Source of the DNA: Zizania palustris | Lineage: Eukaryota; Streptophyta; Magnoliopsida; Poales; Poaceae | Direction of reading: 5' to 3' | Assembly: GCA_019279435.1 (NCBI GenBank) | Contig: JAAALK010000286.1 | Location: 46,025,457-46,089,456, forward strand | DNA length: 64,000 nucleotides | Shown here: positions 23,449-34,328 of the stretch, one piece after another | How the letters are laid out: every line of letters starts with the position of its first letter | Position numbering within the stretch: position 1 is the stretch's first letter | Notes under the pieces: generated by a model | What the model was told of the DNA's origin: nothing | Databases searched by the model: none | The model's input: the letters and a program-made list of their open reading frames with translations, nothing else | Position numbers and translations under genes: made by a program

Positions 23449-23713
23449 CATATGGTTGCTCAGTGATGCTGATTCTACGTTCAGTTGGTCGAACGTTTTG
23501 TATAGCTCAGTATCTATCAGGTACAAAAACCATTGTTTTCTCAGCTTGTACACGGCTAGTCAGATGCTTTCTGCTCTGATGAACGTTTGTACAGGTCTGT
23601 AAATTTTCTCTCCATCATCCAACCACTCTAAATGAAAGTCAAAGAGAATTGCTCGGTAAAAATGTCGTTGGCATGCAACAAAAAACAAAAAATTTATAAC
23701 CTTGAGCAGGAGT

Positions 23714-25091
23714 TCACCAAAGACCAGTAAATATATTGATATCAATGTTGAATGGATTACATGATTCAAGAAATTCATCCACTTGATACTTAAACGAATC
23801 CAAGAACAATCCAAGTGTAAGCCCAGCTTTCCAGTAATTGAATAGGGCAATTATGTTCTTCATCCTACCGAGAAATGCAAACGAAGCCCTGTACATAAGA
23901 GCACCAATGCCCTCCACGATGGCAACAGCAAGCCCAGCAGACAGTATGTCCCAGTCACCTGTTTGCCCGATCACAGTAGCAAATGCTGTAGCGCAGTAAA
24001 ATCCGATCAGAAAAAATAGGATCTTCAGTGGTAGCTCTTTCCTTAGTTTCTTCAGTTTGCCGTATAACTTGCTCAGAAATGATTGAACTGCACTAAACAG
24101 GCGAGTGTTATCATCGCCTGATTGGTCACTACTGTCATCAGCCATAGCCTTGATGGACCATTGGATCTGCCTACGTTAACAGAGGTAGTTCCTATTATAC
24201 AAACAAGCAGATCTTATAAATAAACAAATGCTGTAGCTAATCTCATCCTTCAACTTACAATGTGATATCTGTTTTGATCATTGAATGTCATCAACAAAAA
24301 AATGGGAGCATTTAATTGACAGAGTGTTCAACCCATACCAGTAACAATGGACTGACTGATTTTGTAAACCTAGGCATCTCTACCTACAAAATTCAGTCTT
24401 GAAAAAAGATAGATACAAAAATTTTGAAGTACACATTTTCTATGGTACGTTGAACAGCAAAAATAGGAAAGGTTGGAATGGTTAAGCTTGCTTAGGTATG
24501 AGTATGACTCAAACATAGTGTTAATTCCTTTTTTTATTGAATTATCAGTATGCAAGTGTCTCCATCTGAACAGGGGACCTAAATACCGAACCATAAATTT
24601 CATTCTTCCATGATAGATTTAACACGTTGCCTACTATTCAGCAAAATACCATGCTTTTTTACATTATTTGCAAAACAACCATTTGAGGTCAGCAGTAGGA
24701 AGGTATCCGGATGGAATAACTTTCCATCAAAAAGACTTCATTCTGGCGTACAACTGTCTGATTACTGATCACATTGTGACATAAACATTGAATCATTGAT
24801 TTTGGTACAAACTGATAGAATGCTGAAAAAACACACTGTTATCGAAATTGGCGTATGTATTACACACCAGGAAAACAGAAAGGTAGGCAATTTCTCTAGT
24901 ATTGCTGTGGTAACAGAAGACTACCTAGAGTTTGTGCGTAAGGAAGGAGAAGCTCGCAGCAAGCGGATGCTTGTGTTGGTGGCACTCAAAGATTCCCGTC
25001 CGACAGCGGGAACAAGCTTCCGAGCGCACAGCGACTTGATGGCTCCGTCGCATAAGCGGACAGCGGCCACATGCGCCTCGCTCGCTCCCAT
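23714..25091 (-). CDS. Ycf20-like chloroplast membrane protein (2 exons)
   Basis: CDS complement(join(23714..24170, 24925..25091)), 207 aa; the phase-2 junction gives Arg-Gln-Ile-Gln-Trp. Exon 1 encodes a Ser/Ala/Arg-rich leader starting MGASEAHVAAVRLCDGAIKS, a plausible plastid transit peptide. Exon 2 contains WSIKAMADD, a basic segment (SKLYGKLKKLRKELPLK) and three hydrophobic stretches: ILFFLIGFYCATAFATVIG, ILSAGLAVAIVEGIGALMYR and the region around YWKAGLTLGLFLDSF. This is the Ycf20/DUF565 family. Arabidopsis relatives (NPQ6, NPQ7) affect non-photochemical quenching; the role here is inferred. The start codon faces that of the next gene about 350 bp away. Confidence 0.85.
24171..24924 (-). 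other. Intron of the Ycf20-like gene
   Basis: This 754-bp AT-rich intron is bounded by GTAGTC (minus-strand donor next to 24925) and GTTAACGTAG (acceptor next to 24170). No transposon ends were noticed. Confidence 0.65.
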
Positions 25092-25442
25092 CTAGGCTAC
25101 GAGGCTAACATAGCAGCAGAAAGAAGAAGAGACGACTTGCAGGTTGCTGACCTCGAGCGAGACCACTCGTCAACCGCCGGACACCTCACGGCTGACCACC
25201 GGAGCCAGCGGCAGGCCCGGCGGCCGCCGTCGCCATCGCGACGGAGAACGAGAGGGGGATGAGACGTGGTCGGCTCGTTGGATGGAGGAGAGCGGCCGAG
25301 CCCGAGCCAGCCACCGCAGACGTCAGACGGCGAAGGGGTTCCGGCCCAACTAAGAGGAAACTCTATATTGGGCCTCACTTTCTTTCTTTCTTACAGGAGG
25401 AAAGAGAGGAAAGGCTTTTACTCGCTGAACCCCAACGGCGAC

Positions 25443-26795
25443 ATGCAGTTCCTCCGAGGCGGCGGCAGCGGCGGCGGCGGCGGCGCTGGTGCCGGAGGGA
25501 TGGCGTGGGAGGTGCTGAAGAGGCACTTCTCGCGGAAGCGGGCGCTGGACGTGCGGCGGATCAACCCCAAGGTGCCCAAGGAGGAGGCCGTCGCCATCTC
25601 CGGCCGCCTCCTCCAGATCCTCGCCGACCACGGGCCCCTCACCGTCGGCAACACTTGGAACCACGCCAAGGTACGGTTATGTTACTGATACTCATCTGTC
25701 CAAAATACCTGGGCAAATCTCGAGCTATGTGCGTATTCACAGGCAGATGAAAATGATTTCGTTTTTCTACTCTAGCTTCTTTCAATCTTTCATTTGAAAA
25801 AAAAAACATTTTTTTCTTAGAAAGAAAATAACAGTAGGGTAGCCGTATACCTATAGATCATAACATAGTCCATTGCAGTATCTTGTGGTCCATGTATCCC
25901 ATTTCACCACAATATCTTACGAACTTTCCTGCTTTAGTTTACATTTTGAGCTTATTCACCACAGTATCTGACTGCTTCTCATGCACTCATATAGAGACTG
26001 CTAATGTAATGTCCAGTCATATTATAAGTAAGTAAATGACATACCATGCCATGTATTTCGACTCAATGATCATATTCATATCACAATATTTTCAGAGTAG
26101 TAGGAAATTTATGCAAGTATTGGCCTTTGTGCTTGAATGAGCCAATGGTGTTATAGATGGACTAAACACACAGGGAGGCATATCATTGCCTATTGACCAT
26201 GTCACTTCCGTTATTGAAGGTGCGATTTTATGTGAGCTTATGTATGTGTTTCTATAAGCGAAATCAGAAGACATATCCGTGCTCCTCTAAGATTGTATGT
26301 TTGGCACGCATAGTTAATATGCCCGTCCATTCCATGACGCTTGGGAACATTAGCGAAGTGTTTATCCATTTTCCCATGCTGCATAGAACATGCTAATCTC
26401 TCATTGGCAGTTTAGGACCTGCTTATTTTTCGATGCCTTTCTGCGAATCTAGCTCAGCTCACAAAGAATGAAAGAAACATCAAACATTGAGGTAGTATAC
26501 TTAACAGAATTATTGATTCCCAAGAGCTTGCACTCATTTATGACAGGATGCTGGTATCAATGGCCTGAACAGCAAGACTCACATGAAGATCCTGCTGAAA
26601 TGGATGACAGGAAGAAGGATCGTGAAACTGTCCTGTGTGCCGGCGGGCAACTCAAAGAAGTTTCTGTATTCCCCGTACTCTGCAGATCCGGAGAAAGCAG
26701 AGGAGGTGGTGTCACCGGAGCCGAGCAAAGCTTCTTCCCCAGGTGGAAAAGCTACAAAAGGGCAACCCAAGAAACGGGCCACAGCTCTACACTGA
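25443..26795 (+). CDS. Conserved plant protein of unknown function (2 exons)
   Basis: CDS join(25443..25670, 26547..26795), 158 aa, phase-0 GT-AG junction. A Gly-rich leader (MQFLRGGGSGGGGG) precedes a compact conserved block: MAWEVLKRHFSRKRALDVRR, AISGRLLQILADHGPLTVGN, WNHAKDAGINGLNSKTHMK, ILLKWMTGRRIVKL and KKFLYSPY. A Ser/Pro/Lys-rich tail ends at TGA. The helical pattern with SKTHMKILLKWM suggests a winged-helix-like fold, but I cannot name the family or give a function. Upstream in-frame codons lack an ATG closer than 25443, so this start is preferred. The second exon seems under selection since frame and phase are intact. Confidence 0.75.
25671..26546 (+). other. Intron of the unknown-function gene
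   Basis: An 876-bp AT-rich intron, GTACGG donor and TTATGACAG acceptor. Short ORFs inside do not resemble proteins. Confidence 0.65.
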
Positions 26796-27651
26796 CTGAC
26801 ATGGTCATATTGTTACGCCTGTGGGACTTTTATGTTGTTTTGTACTCTTCTTCTTTGTGCGGTCGGCTGCTTTTTATCCCATCGAAAACTGTGATGGATC
26901 TTTAATCTAGTTATGCTAGCATTTTGAGCTGTATGATCCTGGCCATCAAAGGAGCTAGAATGATTTATTACTTCCTTTGATGTGTCCTGCGTGACTGCAA
27001 AATGGCAAGGACGTTGCTACACTCCAATATCCTAGATTCCACTCCCGAGTCCCTTCCAAGCTAATGTAGTATGTTATTGGTGTAAAATGCATTGCACCAA
27101 TAGGTGGTACAGCTCAGCACACCTCTGACTGTGAGTGAGTCTATTGCAAGCAAAAGAAATGACTACACGTAGCAATCACAACATACGCGGTTCTGTAGGG
27201 CGCATGCAAAAAGGTGAAGCATTCAGGGATTGAAGACCAAGTTCCACTGCTAGCTGTGTAGCTCCGCACCTTTCGTTCCCTGCCGGCATCATCACTCTGC
27301 AATATAAATTATAAATTTTGGACAACCCAAGACCCGTTTTCAAGTCATTCTCATGACAAAAGGTTCAGGTGCCTCTTTGATATGTAACCTTGTCATCTTT
27401 TTAAGCCACCGCCAGGCCCGAGGGTCGAGGGTCGAGGGGGATCGAGCCACATGACTGGAGCTTACAATTACATTACACAACCTAAATAAACATCCCAGAT
27501 CCCAGGAGATAATGACTGAAAAGGATAACCTCTCCACAGGACGGAGCAGCTGAATGCTGAAACTTCATGCCATGGAATCCTATTTTTCAGTAATACATTC
27601 CTAATACAAGCTATGCAAACACACCATACATCGCGGAGTACGAGCAACTTG
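26796..27651. other. Intergenic between convergent genes
   Basis: This holds the 3' ends of the plus-strand unknown gene and the minus-strand DPB3-like gene. No coding sequence or repeat boundary was recognised. Confidence 0.5.
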
Positions 27652-30600
27652 TTATGGTTGGTTCACTTGATTGATAACTGGAGCCTTCAAAACATCTTCA
27701 GCTGTAACTTTCTCTGGAACAAAATCTGAGCAAAAAAAATCACAGAGAAATGGATCGTAAGTATACGGCTAAAAGACTAAGAAACATGACGAGTCTTCGC
27801 TCATTAAAATAGGTATCCAGGGTTCCGCAAAAAAATGATAACTGTTGACCTGAGAGAAACTTGTATTTTTTCTGGTTGCACACTGCTGTTGCTGAAAAGG
27901 AGAGCAACATGCTGTGAGATAGATGAAGGGAAAAAGGATAAAAGCAATATAAAATGAACAATATATTCAACCTCGCAGAAGAGAGGAACAATGAACTTTA
28001 ATTGCAGTTCTGTATGTCTAGAACTAGGGATTAAAGATATTAAAGCTATTCATATCTTGGATGAAAATCCTGTCATCCCAGATCATAAGACACATGTCTT
28101 CAGGATTGTTTTACCTGATTGTCAATTTTATAGGATAGCTCCATTAGGAAGTTGGAACATGTGAGCACCAAAAAAATATTGTGTAAGTATTAAAAGCGTA
28201 AAAACTTATGTTTATGAATTTGTGAGGTTATTTTGTAGGCCACTGAAAAAAAAAGACAGGGCATATATCAAAGGCCGTCAACAAATATAGCTCTTAAGCA
28301 AACAAAATTTGAAATGCAAGTTATGCAACTCCTGTACTAAGAGTGTGGACTGTGAAATTCCTAATTTAATCAACTTATTTTCACCATTGACAAAGAGACA
28401 TATGTCTGTCCAATTTCAGAACACATGTGGACTTTCATTACATTGATAGGTTGGCATAGTTTTGCAGTACAAAGGGGGACAAAGACAAACAAAAGTACTG
28501 ACAAGATCATACTACGTATTAAAAATATCCTAAGTATGCTTTTTAAAGAACATCCGAAGTATGTTTGGAACTAGAAATTCACCAGCTTGAAGAACACAGG
28601 CTGCTGATCTGCTGGCACCATGTAATCATTCGATATAGCAATTTGTAAGACACATCATCACCATTCCGCGCAATCTTAGGGACAATATTTATCTTTTGGC
28701 TCTTGTCAGTGAATCTTTCCAGCCAATGATCTTGGGGCATGTATAAGCTGCATCAGCGACTAGATGCTAGTTGTTCACCAACAAATGTTGTTCCTACTTT
28801 AGTTCTAGACTAACTGTTCTTTCTCTTCTGGTTTGACAAACCCATCTGAAAAAGGAAAGATCATCTACCTACATATGGGAAATACTATTGGAGTATTGGA
28901 CTATCTTTGCACTCCTTGAATGTGATTTATATTTCTACTAAATATTGTAATAAGACAGTTGTTATGTGCAGATTAGATTAAATTAGTTAGATTAAGATTG
29001 ATAATTAGCAGATTAGATTAATAATTAATAGATTATATTGTTATTAGGAGAAAAGGATAGCAGATTAGATTGTATCAGGATTATAAATACCCCATAAGGG
29101 TCATGGAATAAATCAAGCAGAAGGAATCATTTAGTTCCTCTCCTGCTCCTACCAATTTGGTATCAGAGCCTAGGTTCCGAGGATCCGAATACAATGACGA
29201 CGGTCACCCCATCCACAGAGTTAGCACAGGTTATCGCAGAATTGCAGCAGGCCGTCGTCAGCATCTCGGCATAGCTAACAGTCCTCGAGGCACGAAGGGG
29301 CTTGACTCCGGTGGATTTCAAGCTGTCGGGTTGTCCATATGCCAATGAGATCATGCGCACTGCTGACGGCAGCAGTTTCCACACCGCACCGTCGTCACCG
29401 AATGCGGAGGCAGAAGCGCAAGGGGGGAGGGAATTGGACCTGGTGGCTCGGCTGGAGGGAAGGGAGGCACCGCCATTGGCCAAACCCTAGCCGAGATCTC
29501 TCTGCCGCGAGCCGTCTCCAACTCTGAGGGGGCCACTGGATAGGTCGACAAGGCGTCGTCGACCGTCGAGGCGCGGTCACAAATGGAGTCCCTCTACGCC
29601 ATCACCCCCACGACCACCGATGAGGAGAGACACAATGGGCCCTCAACTCCATCGTCTGCTCCTTCTCTGACTCCACGAACGGAGAGGAGGTCGTGGACCT
29701 TATAGCCGATAGCTGCCCCTAGAGCGCCTCGACATCGTCTTTCCCCGACGTTCAGCACAACGCCACCAGCTTCATCGCCACTGGCCTTACCCGGCAATGC
29801 TCACCCACGTGGCCGCCCACTGCGTGGCCACCATCTCCATGTTGGCTCTCCCCGAGCGTCGTTCTTCCCTGCGCGCCACCGTTCCTCCCCGAAGGAAGGC
29901 CTGCAAACCACCGTGCGCACCACATGAGCGAATCAGCGCAACAGACCGCTGTCGTACTCCTTGTCGTCATCGCTGGTTCTCCCCGTTGCCGCTGGTTTGT
30001 TCCGCCGTCGCCGGCCCATGCTTCCCTATTGCCGGTCGCCCTTGCCATTGGCACGCAGAAGTTCCTCAACAGCCACAGATTGGGGCACAAGAATTCATAC
30101 CATAGAAAATCATGTTCTGCCATAGAAGATCCAAACTGTTGAAGGAGTTATTTGCTATGTGCGTCCGTTTTGTATACACAACATGGGGAGGGCGGGCACG
30201 TAGGGTTGCCAGTCATAGATGGGAGTTGCGCCACCACCGCGGGAGCTACCGGCGGTCGATCCTCAGGTTCAGCAATGGCGGTCATGGTTTCTACGATCCG
30301 ACTTCACAAAGAGGGCATCACGGCACTCGCCGTTGCGCGATTCTTATCTGGATTTTCAGCTCGAGGACGAGTTGATTTCCAAGGGAGGGAGAGATTGTTA
30401 TGTGAAGATTAGATTAAATTAGTTAGATTAAGATTGATAATTAGCATATTAGATTAATAATTAGTAGATTAGATTGATATTAGTAGATTAGATTGTTATT
30501 AGGAGATAAGGATAGCATATTAGATTGTATTAGGATTATAAATACCCCATAAGGGTAATGGAATAAATCAAGCAGAAGGAATTATTTAGTTCCTTTCCTA

Positions 30601-32638
30601 CTCCTATCAACAGTAGACAGTTTCGACAACTTATGTTGTTTTGAATCTTGATGATGATGTCCTGGTACCTTAGTAGAGTAGACCATCTTTGTTTTGCCAA
30701 TCTGAGGTTTTTCATTTTTCTGTGTGCTGTTTGAATGTTTCTACAATTTTTTCCGAACTTTTGTAAATACAGCCCCCTTAACACTTCTACACAAATTGCA
30801 TTTTCGACAAAACAATAAAGAAAGTATTTTCTTGTGAAGAGCAAAAAACAAGGTTTTGAAATAAACAGGAAGAATGAACAACTTACAAAGATTATCATAA
30901 GCAATTGACTTCTTCCGATCCTTCAGGGTATTTCGATAAGCATCTTCAGCAAACCTCTTCAAGAATATCTCCTGCAGTTGCAGATTTACTGGTGTAAATG
31001 AGAAAAATAACACTAACCACATCATATTTTAGAAGAGGAATGAACAAATAAAAACTGTTACCAAAATGAATATCACAGTAATCTGTTAGAAAAACTAGGT
31101 AAATAGCTTATTGTTTTCCCCACAAGAAATGATAAATATTAAGAAATCATGAAAACATATTCTTCAGATTCTATCTTAAGAGGCTCTCTATGAAAATGAT
31201 ATACTGTCATTCTTGTATTTTTTTTCTCTTCCCTCGTTGCATACATGCAAGTCTCATTTACCCCCTCAATACATGAAAAGAAAGCTCCCATTATTTTTCT
31301 CAAGATCTTTCCCAATTAGGGATTACTTATGGATGATAGTTCTTGCTAATTTATCCATACAAGTATATTTTTCATCAAATTATTTTCATATAAATAGAAC
31401 ATGTTCTTGATTCACTTGTTCAGATCAGCTAATCAAGCTTAGAGTTGTCACAGATGTAAATTATCAGTAACCTTGGGTATATTATTCAGTGATTACCTAA
31501 ATTTTACATGAATGAATAGCTAGCGGCCTAGCACATCATTGGAATTCCCCATGAATACTAGGCTAACTGTCCTTTTCTTCCAGTATGATTACCTGGCTGC
31601 TGATGTGTTGGCACAGACAATTATATTCGTAGAATGAATTACTAGCAATCAACTAACAAGTAGTGCATTGGGGAGAATTATCGCAAGCATTCATTACCCA
31701 CCAACAATTCATATGATCAGAGTATAGCCCAAAAATTGACACATTTTCTAAGGAGGGGTGGAAGGGTATAGAACATACCATCAACACAACTAACTGCATT
31801 TTTTACGCAAGTAAAGGGTAAATGTTCTTGGTTTGCTTGCTTAGATCAGCTAGTGAAGCTTAGGATTGTAAGATTGTTACACTGACGACCATTTGATGGC
31901 AGCAGAAGAAGAGGAAACAAGCTTTGGGCATTTGTATCATCTATCATTCGGAGGTAGAAAACACAATTCGCGATCTGTAGGCATCTGACAACTCATCAAA
32001 CACCTTGTGGGCAATCATAGTATCACCAAACTCAATCTTATTAGGTGAAGTAGATTCCAATCCAACCCAAACCCATCGCATTAGGATGTAATTGCCATCA
32101 CAACTCTGTGAATAAACTAAATTTCAGTAACTAAAGTAAAGTAGAGTCAAAAGATATCTGGGAGGAACCATACGGCGGCCTTGTTGACGAGGAAGACAGC
32201 CTCATTGGAGGGGCGTATGCTGGCGTCCTCGGCCCGCATTATCTGCCGCACCCGCGTCGTCGGGAATCTGCCAGCGCCGTGGTCAGCACCCACCGCCGCC
32301 GCCGCCTTGTCCTTCAGCTTCTTCGCGGGCGTGGGAGAACGAGTCTGACCTTCGCCGGAGCGTCGCGCCTCGCTCTTCACCTCCTGTTGGAGCTCGGCAT
32401 CACCGCGCATCCTCTTGGTGGGCGTGGGCTTCCCTGCTCCTCCGGACGCTTGATGCTTCTCGTGCATGGCTTGCTTCTTCTTGGTGGGCTTCTCCGCTTC
32501 GCCGGAAGTCTCCAGCTTATGGCATTTCGCCCCCATCTGCTTCCGATGTTTGGGATCCGGCTCTTTGCGCTCCCCCTCCTTACCCTCTTCGGCGGTGGGC
32601 GGCGCGGGGTTTGTTACGGCGAGCTTCTTCCCGGCCAT
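27652..32638 (-). CDS. DPB3/NF-YC10-like histone-fold protein (4 exons)
   Basis: CDS complement(join(27652..27725, 27850..27891, 30887..30971, 32174..32638)), 221 aa; all four exons join in phase. Exon 1 encodes a long Lys/Glu/Ala-rich tail with bipartite basic clusters, then FPTTRVRQIMRAED and EAVFLVNKAA, the first half of a histone fold. Exon 2 completes it: EIFLKRFAEDAYRNTLKDRK, KSIAYDNL. Exon 3 gives STAVCNQKKYKFLSD and exon 4 FVPEKVTAEDVLKAPVINQ. This matches the plant DPB3-1/NF-YC10 type, related to the small DNA polymerase epsilon subunit and CHRAC-type proteins, which pairs with an NF-YB-like partner in the nucleus. No ATG lies in frame upstream, so MAGKKL is the start. Intron 2 contains a 1.65-kb LTR element. 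Confidence 0.85.
28960..30609 (+). mobile_element. Short non-autonomous LTR retrotransposon in intron 2 of the DPB3-like gene
   Basis: Direct LTRs at 28960-29154 and 30396-30609 begin TGTTATGTG and end CTCCTA(C/T)CA. Each has repeated AGATTAGATTA motifs and a TATAAATACCCCATAAGGG promoter-like block. The PBS TGGTATCAGAGCC follows the left LTR by 3 bases. A purine tract (AAGGGAGGGAGAGAT) precedes the right one. Exact 5-bp target duplications ACAGT lie at 28955-28959 and 30610-30614. The 1.24-kb interior has a short ATG-led reading frame near 29192 that soon stops, with no pol. It is sense to the window and antisense to the host gene. Confidence 0.9.
30972..32173 (-). other. Intron 1 of the DPB3-like gene
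   Basis: A 1.2-kb AT-rich intron between GTATGG (donor beside 32174) and CTGCAACTGCAG (acceptor beside 30971), minus strand. Nothing else is recognisable in it. Confidence 0.6.
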
Positions 32639-32734
32639 GTCTTCTCCCTCAGACCGCCGTGAGCTCTGAAACGGAAAGGCCAATTTTCAAAAAAATTTGT
32701 GGACCGCTTCAACAAATGACTTGACTTTTGAACA

Positions 32735-32977
32735 AGCACCGACAATGATTGTCTCAAATAGCTAGCTAACGTGAAACTGAGAGAAGTATAAAAACAATAA
32801 TTTATTTTACCACTAGTACTTGGTCCCACACATAATACACTCAGTTTCTTGGAATAGGTGAAATCTCCTATCTATTAGCTCGTCGCTAGCTATTCTCTTT
32901 TTTCCTACATTTTCTATCCACGTAGGAAAGAGAATGAATCTAGCTAGTGAAATAGTTTACCATTGGAGATGCTCTAA
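32735..32977. mobile_element. MITE, copy 2 of the 6792-7017 family
   Basis: It shares with copy 1 the order CTAGTACTTG, AATACACTCAGTTT, GTCGCTAGCTATTCTCTT and TTTTCTATCCACGTA. It ends CCATTGGAGATGCTCTAA; the left terminus is eroded (GACAATGATTGTCTCAAATA). It lies about 100 bp upstream of the DPB3-like start, i.e. in that promoter, as copy 1 lies in another promoter. Confidence 0.7.
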
Positions 32978-34328
32978 TAAGGCAATGTTTGTCGATTATA
33001 ACAAAAATTTACATAATTTTCGTAGAAATTAATTCAATTTTTACAGAAATTCTTTGAAATTCTTTTATTCAAAAGGAGCCTGGAAATGCTCGCTCTTGTG
33101 TCGTTGACAATTGAGCGGAGCCATCAATTAATGAGCAACCGATTTTTAAAGTCGGAATTTAAATTTAAAATTAATTCAAAGGTTTTATCTGCTACATACT
33201 CTATAAGTCATTTTGTAATTTTTTAATATAAACTTATTCATTTTAACTAAATTTAAATAAAAATATATTAATATTCACATTATCAAATAAATATACCACT
33301 AAAATATATTTAGTGATTGATTTAATAAAATTACTTTGATGGTTTAATTGTTGGTATATTCTTTCGTAAAATTGATTAGATAAGCTTGTTTTGAAAAATC
33401 AAATGGCTTAAAATATGTAACGAATAAAGTGTTTTGCCTATATTTTTTGAACATAATCCACTTGTACTTTAACTATAACTATAGGTTGTTAATAAGTTTT
33501 TCAAAGAGGGTTATAATCCACTTGTACTTTAACTATAACTATAGGTTGTTAATAAGTTTTTCAAAGAGGGTTATAATCCACTTTAATTATAATGTGTTTC
33601 AAATTGCTACTATTACAAAACTTACAATTAAAATAAGATTCGGCTAATTAATCGCCCAATCGTACAATTGATGGGCTAATTAATTAGTGATCAGCTCCTA
33701 CCCACTTAATTTAAGGTGAAATCGGACCAAAAATCGAGATTCGGCTATTCAAACTGATTAACCGGCCTCCACTGATTAATTGCTTTGGATTTGCGCTGGC
33801 GTCGTGCCACTGTCGATGTTGCTTGCATGATGCATCGACGTCCTCAGCGGTTCCACGTCGTAGGCCTCGTCCTCAGCAGCACCATGTCATGTCGTCGGCC
33901 GTCACTCAGAACGAGAAGCATGCACGGAGAAAAATGGAGGAGGCAACCAACGAGAGAGAATGAAAGACACACGAGAGGTTTACAGAAAAAGAGAGCATAT
34001 GAACATTTTAAAAGAAACGTAATGCACACTGCATAACACAACTCTTAAATAAAAAGAGCACCGACACACTGCACAATAAGAGGTCTGCCTTTTAAAAAGC
34101 ACGGAGTTATGAAAAAATAGATGTGAAAAAAAAGAAACACTTAAACTATACTAACCAATCGATTAATCCTTTGTTTAGAGGTCTGCCTTTTAACTTTGTC
34201 ATCAACACACCGTGTAAGAGGCAAGGCAATAGCGACACAACCACCGTCCAGCCTTCTCTGTCGTCTCCGTCACCGAACCATCTCCAATTCCCTCGATTTC
34301 ATCGGTGATTCGGTTCAACCAGGGTTTA
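32978..34328. other. AT-rich intergenic region with a tandem duplication
   Basis: Very AT-rich from about 33000 to 33720, then mixed. No gene is supported; the ORF at 33785-34036 lacks family features. It contains the 60-bp tandem repeat listed separately and the Derlin promoter at its right end. Confidence 0.5.
33453..33572. repeat. 60-bp tandem duplication
   Basis: The unit beginning ATAATCCACTTGTACTTTAA occurs at 33453-33512 and again at 33513-33572 with no visible difference. A third start (ATAATCCACTTTAA) follows at 33573. Identity implies a recent event or strand-slippage artefact. Confidence 0.9.

Noticed and set aside
33453..33572. CRISPR-like or regulatory repeat array
   Set aside because: It is only a two-copy direct duplication of 60 bp without spacers, in plant DNA.
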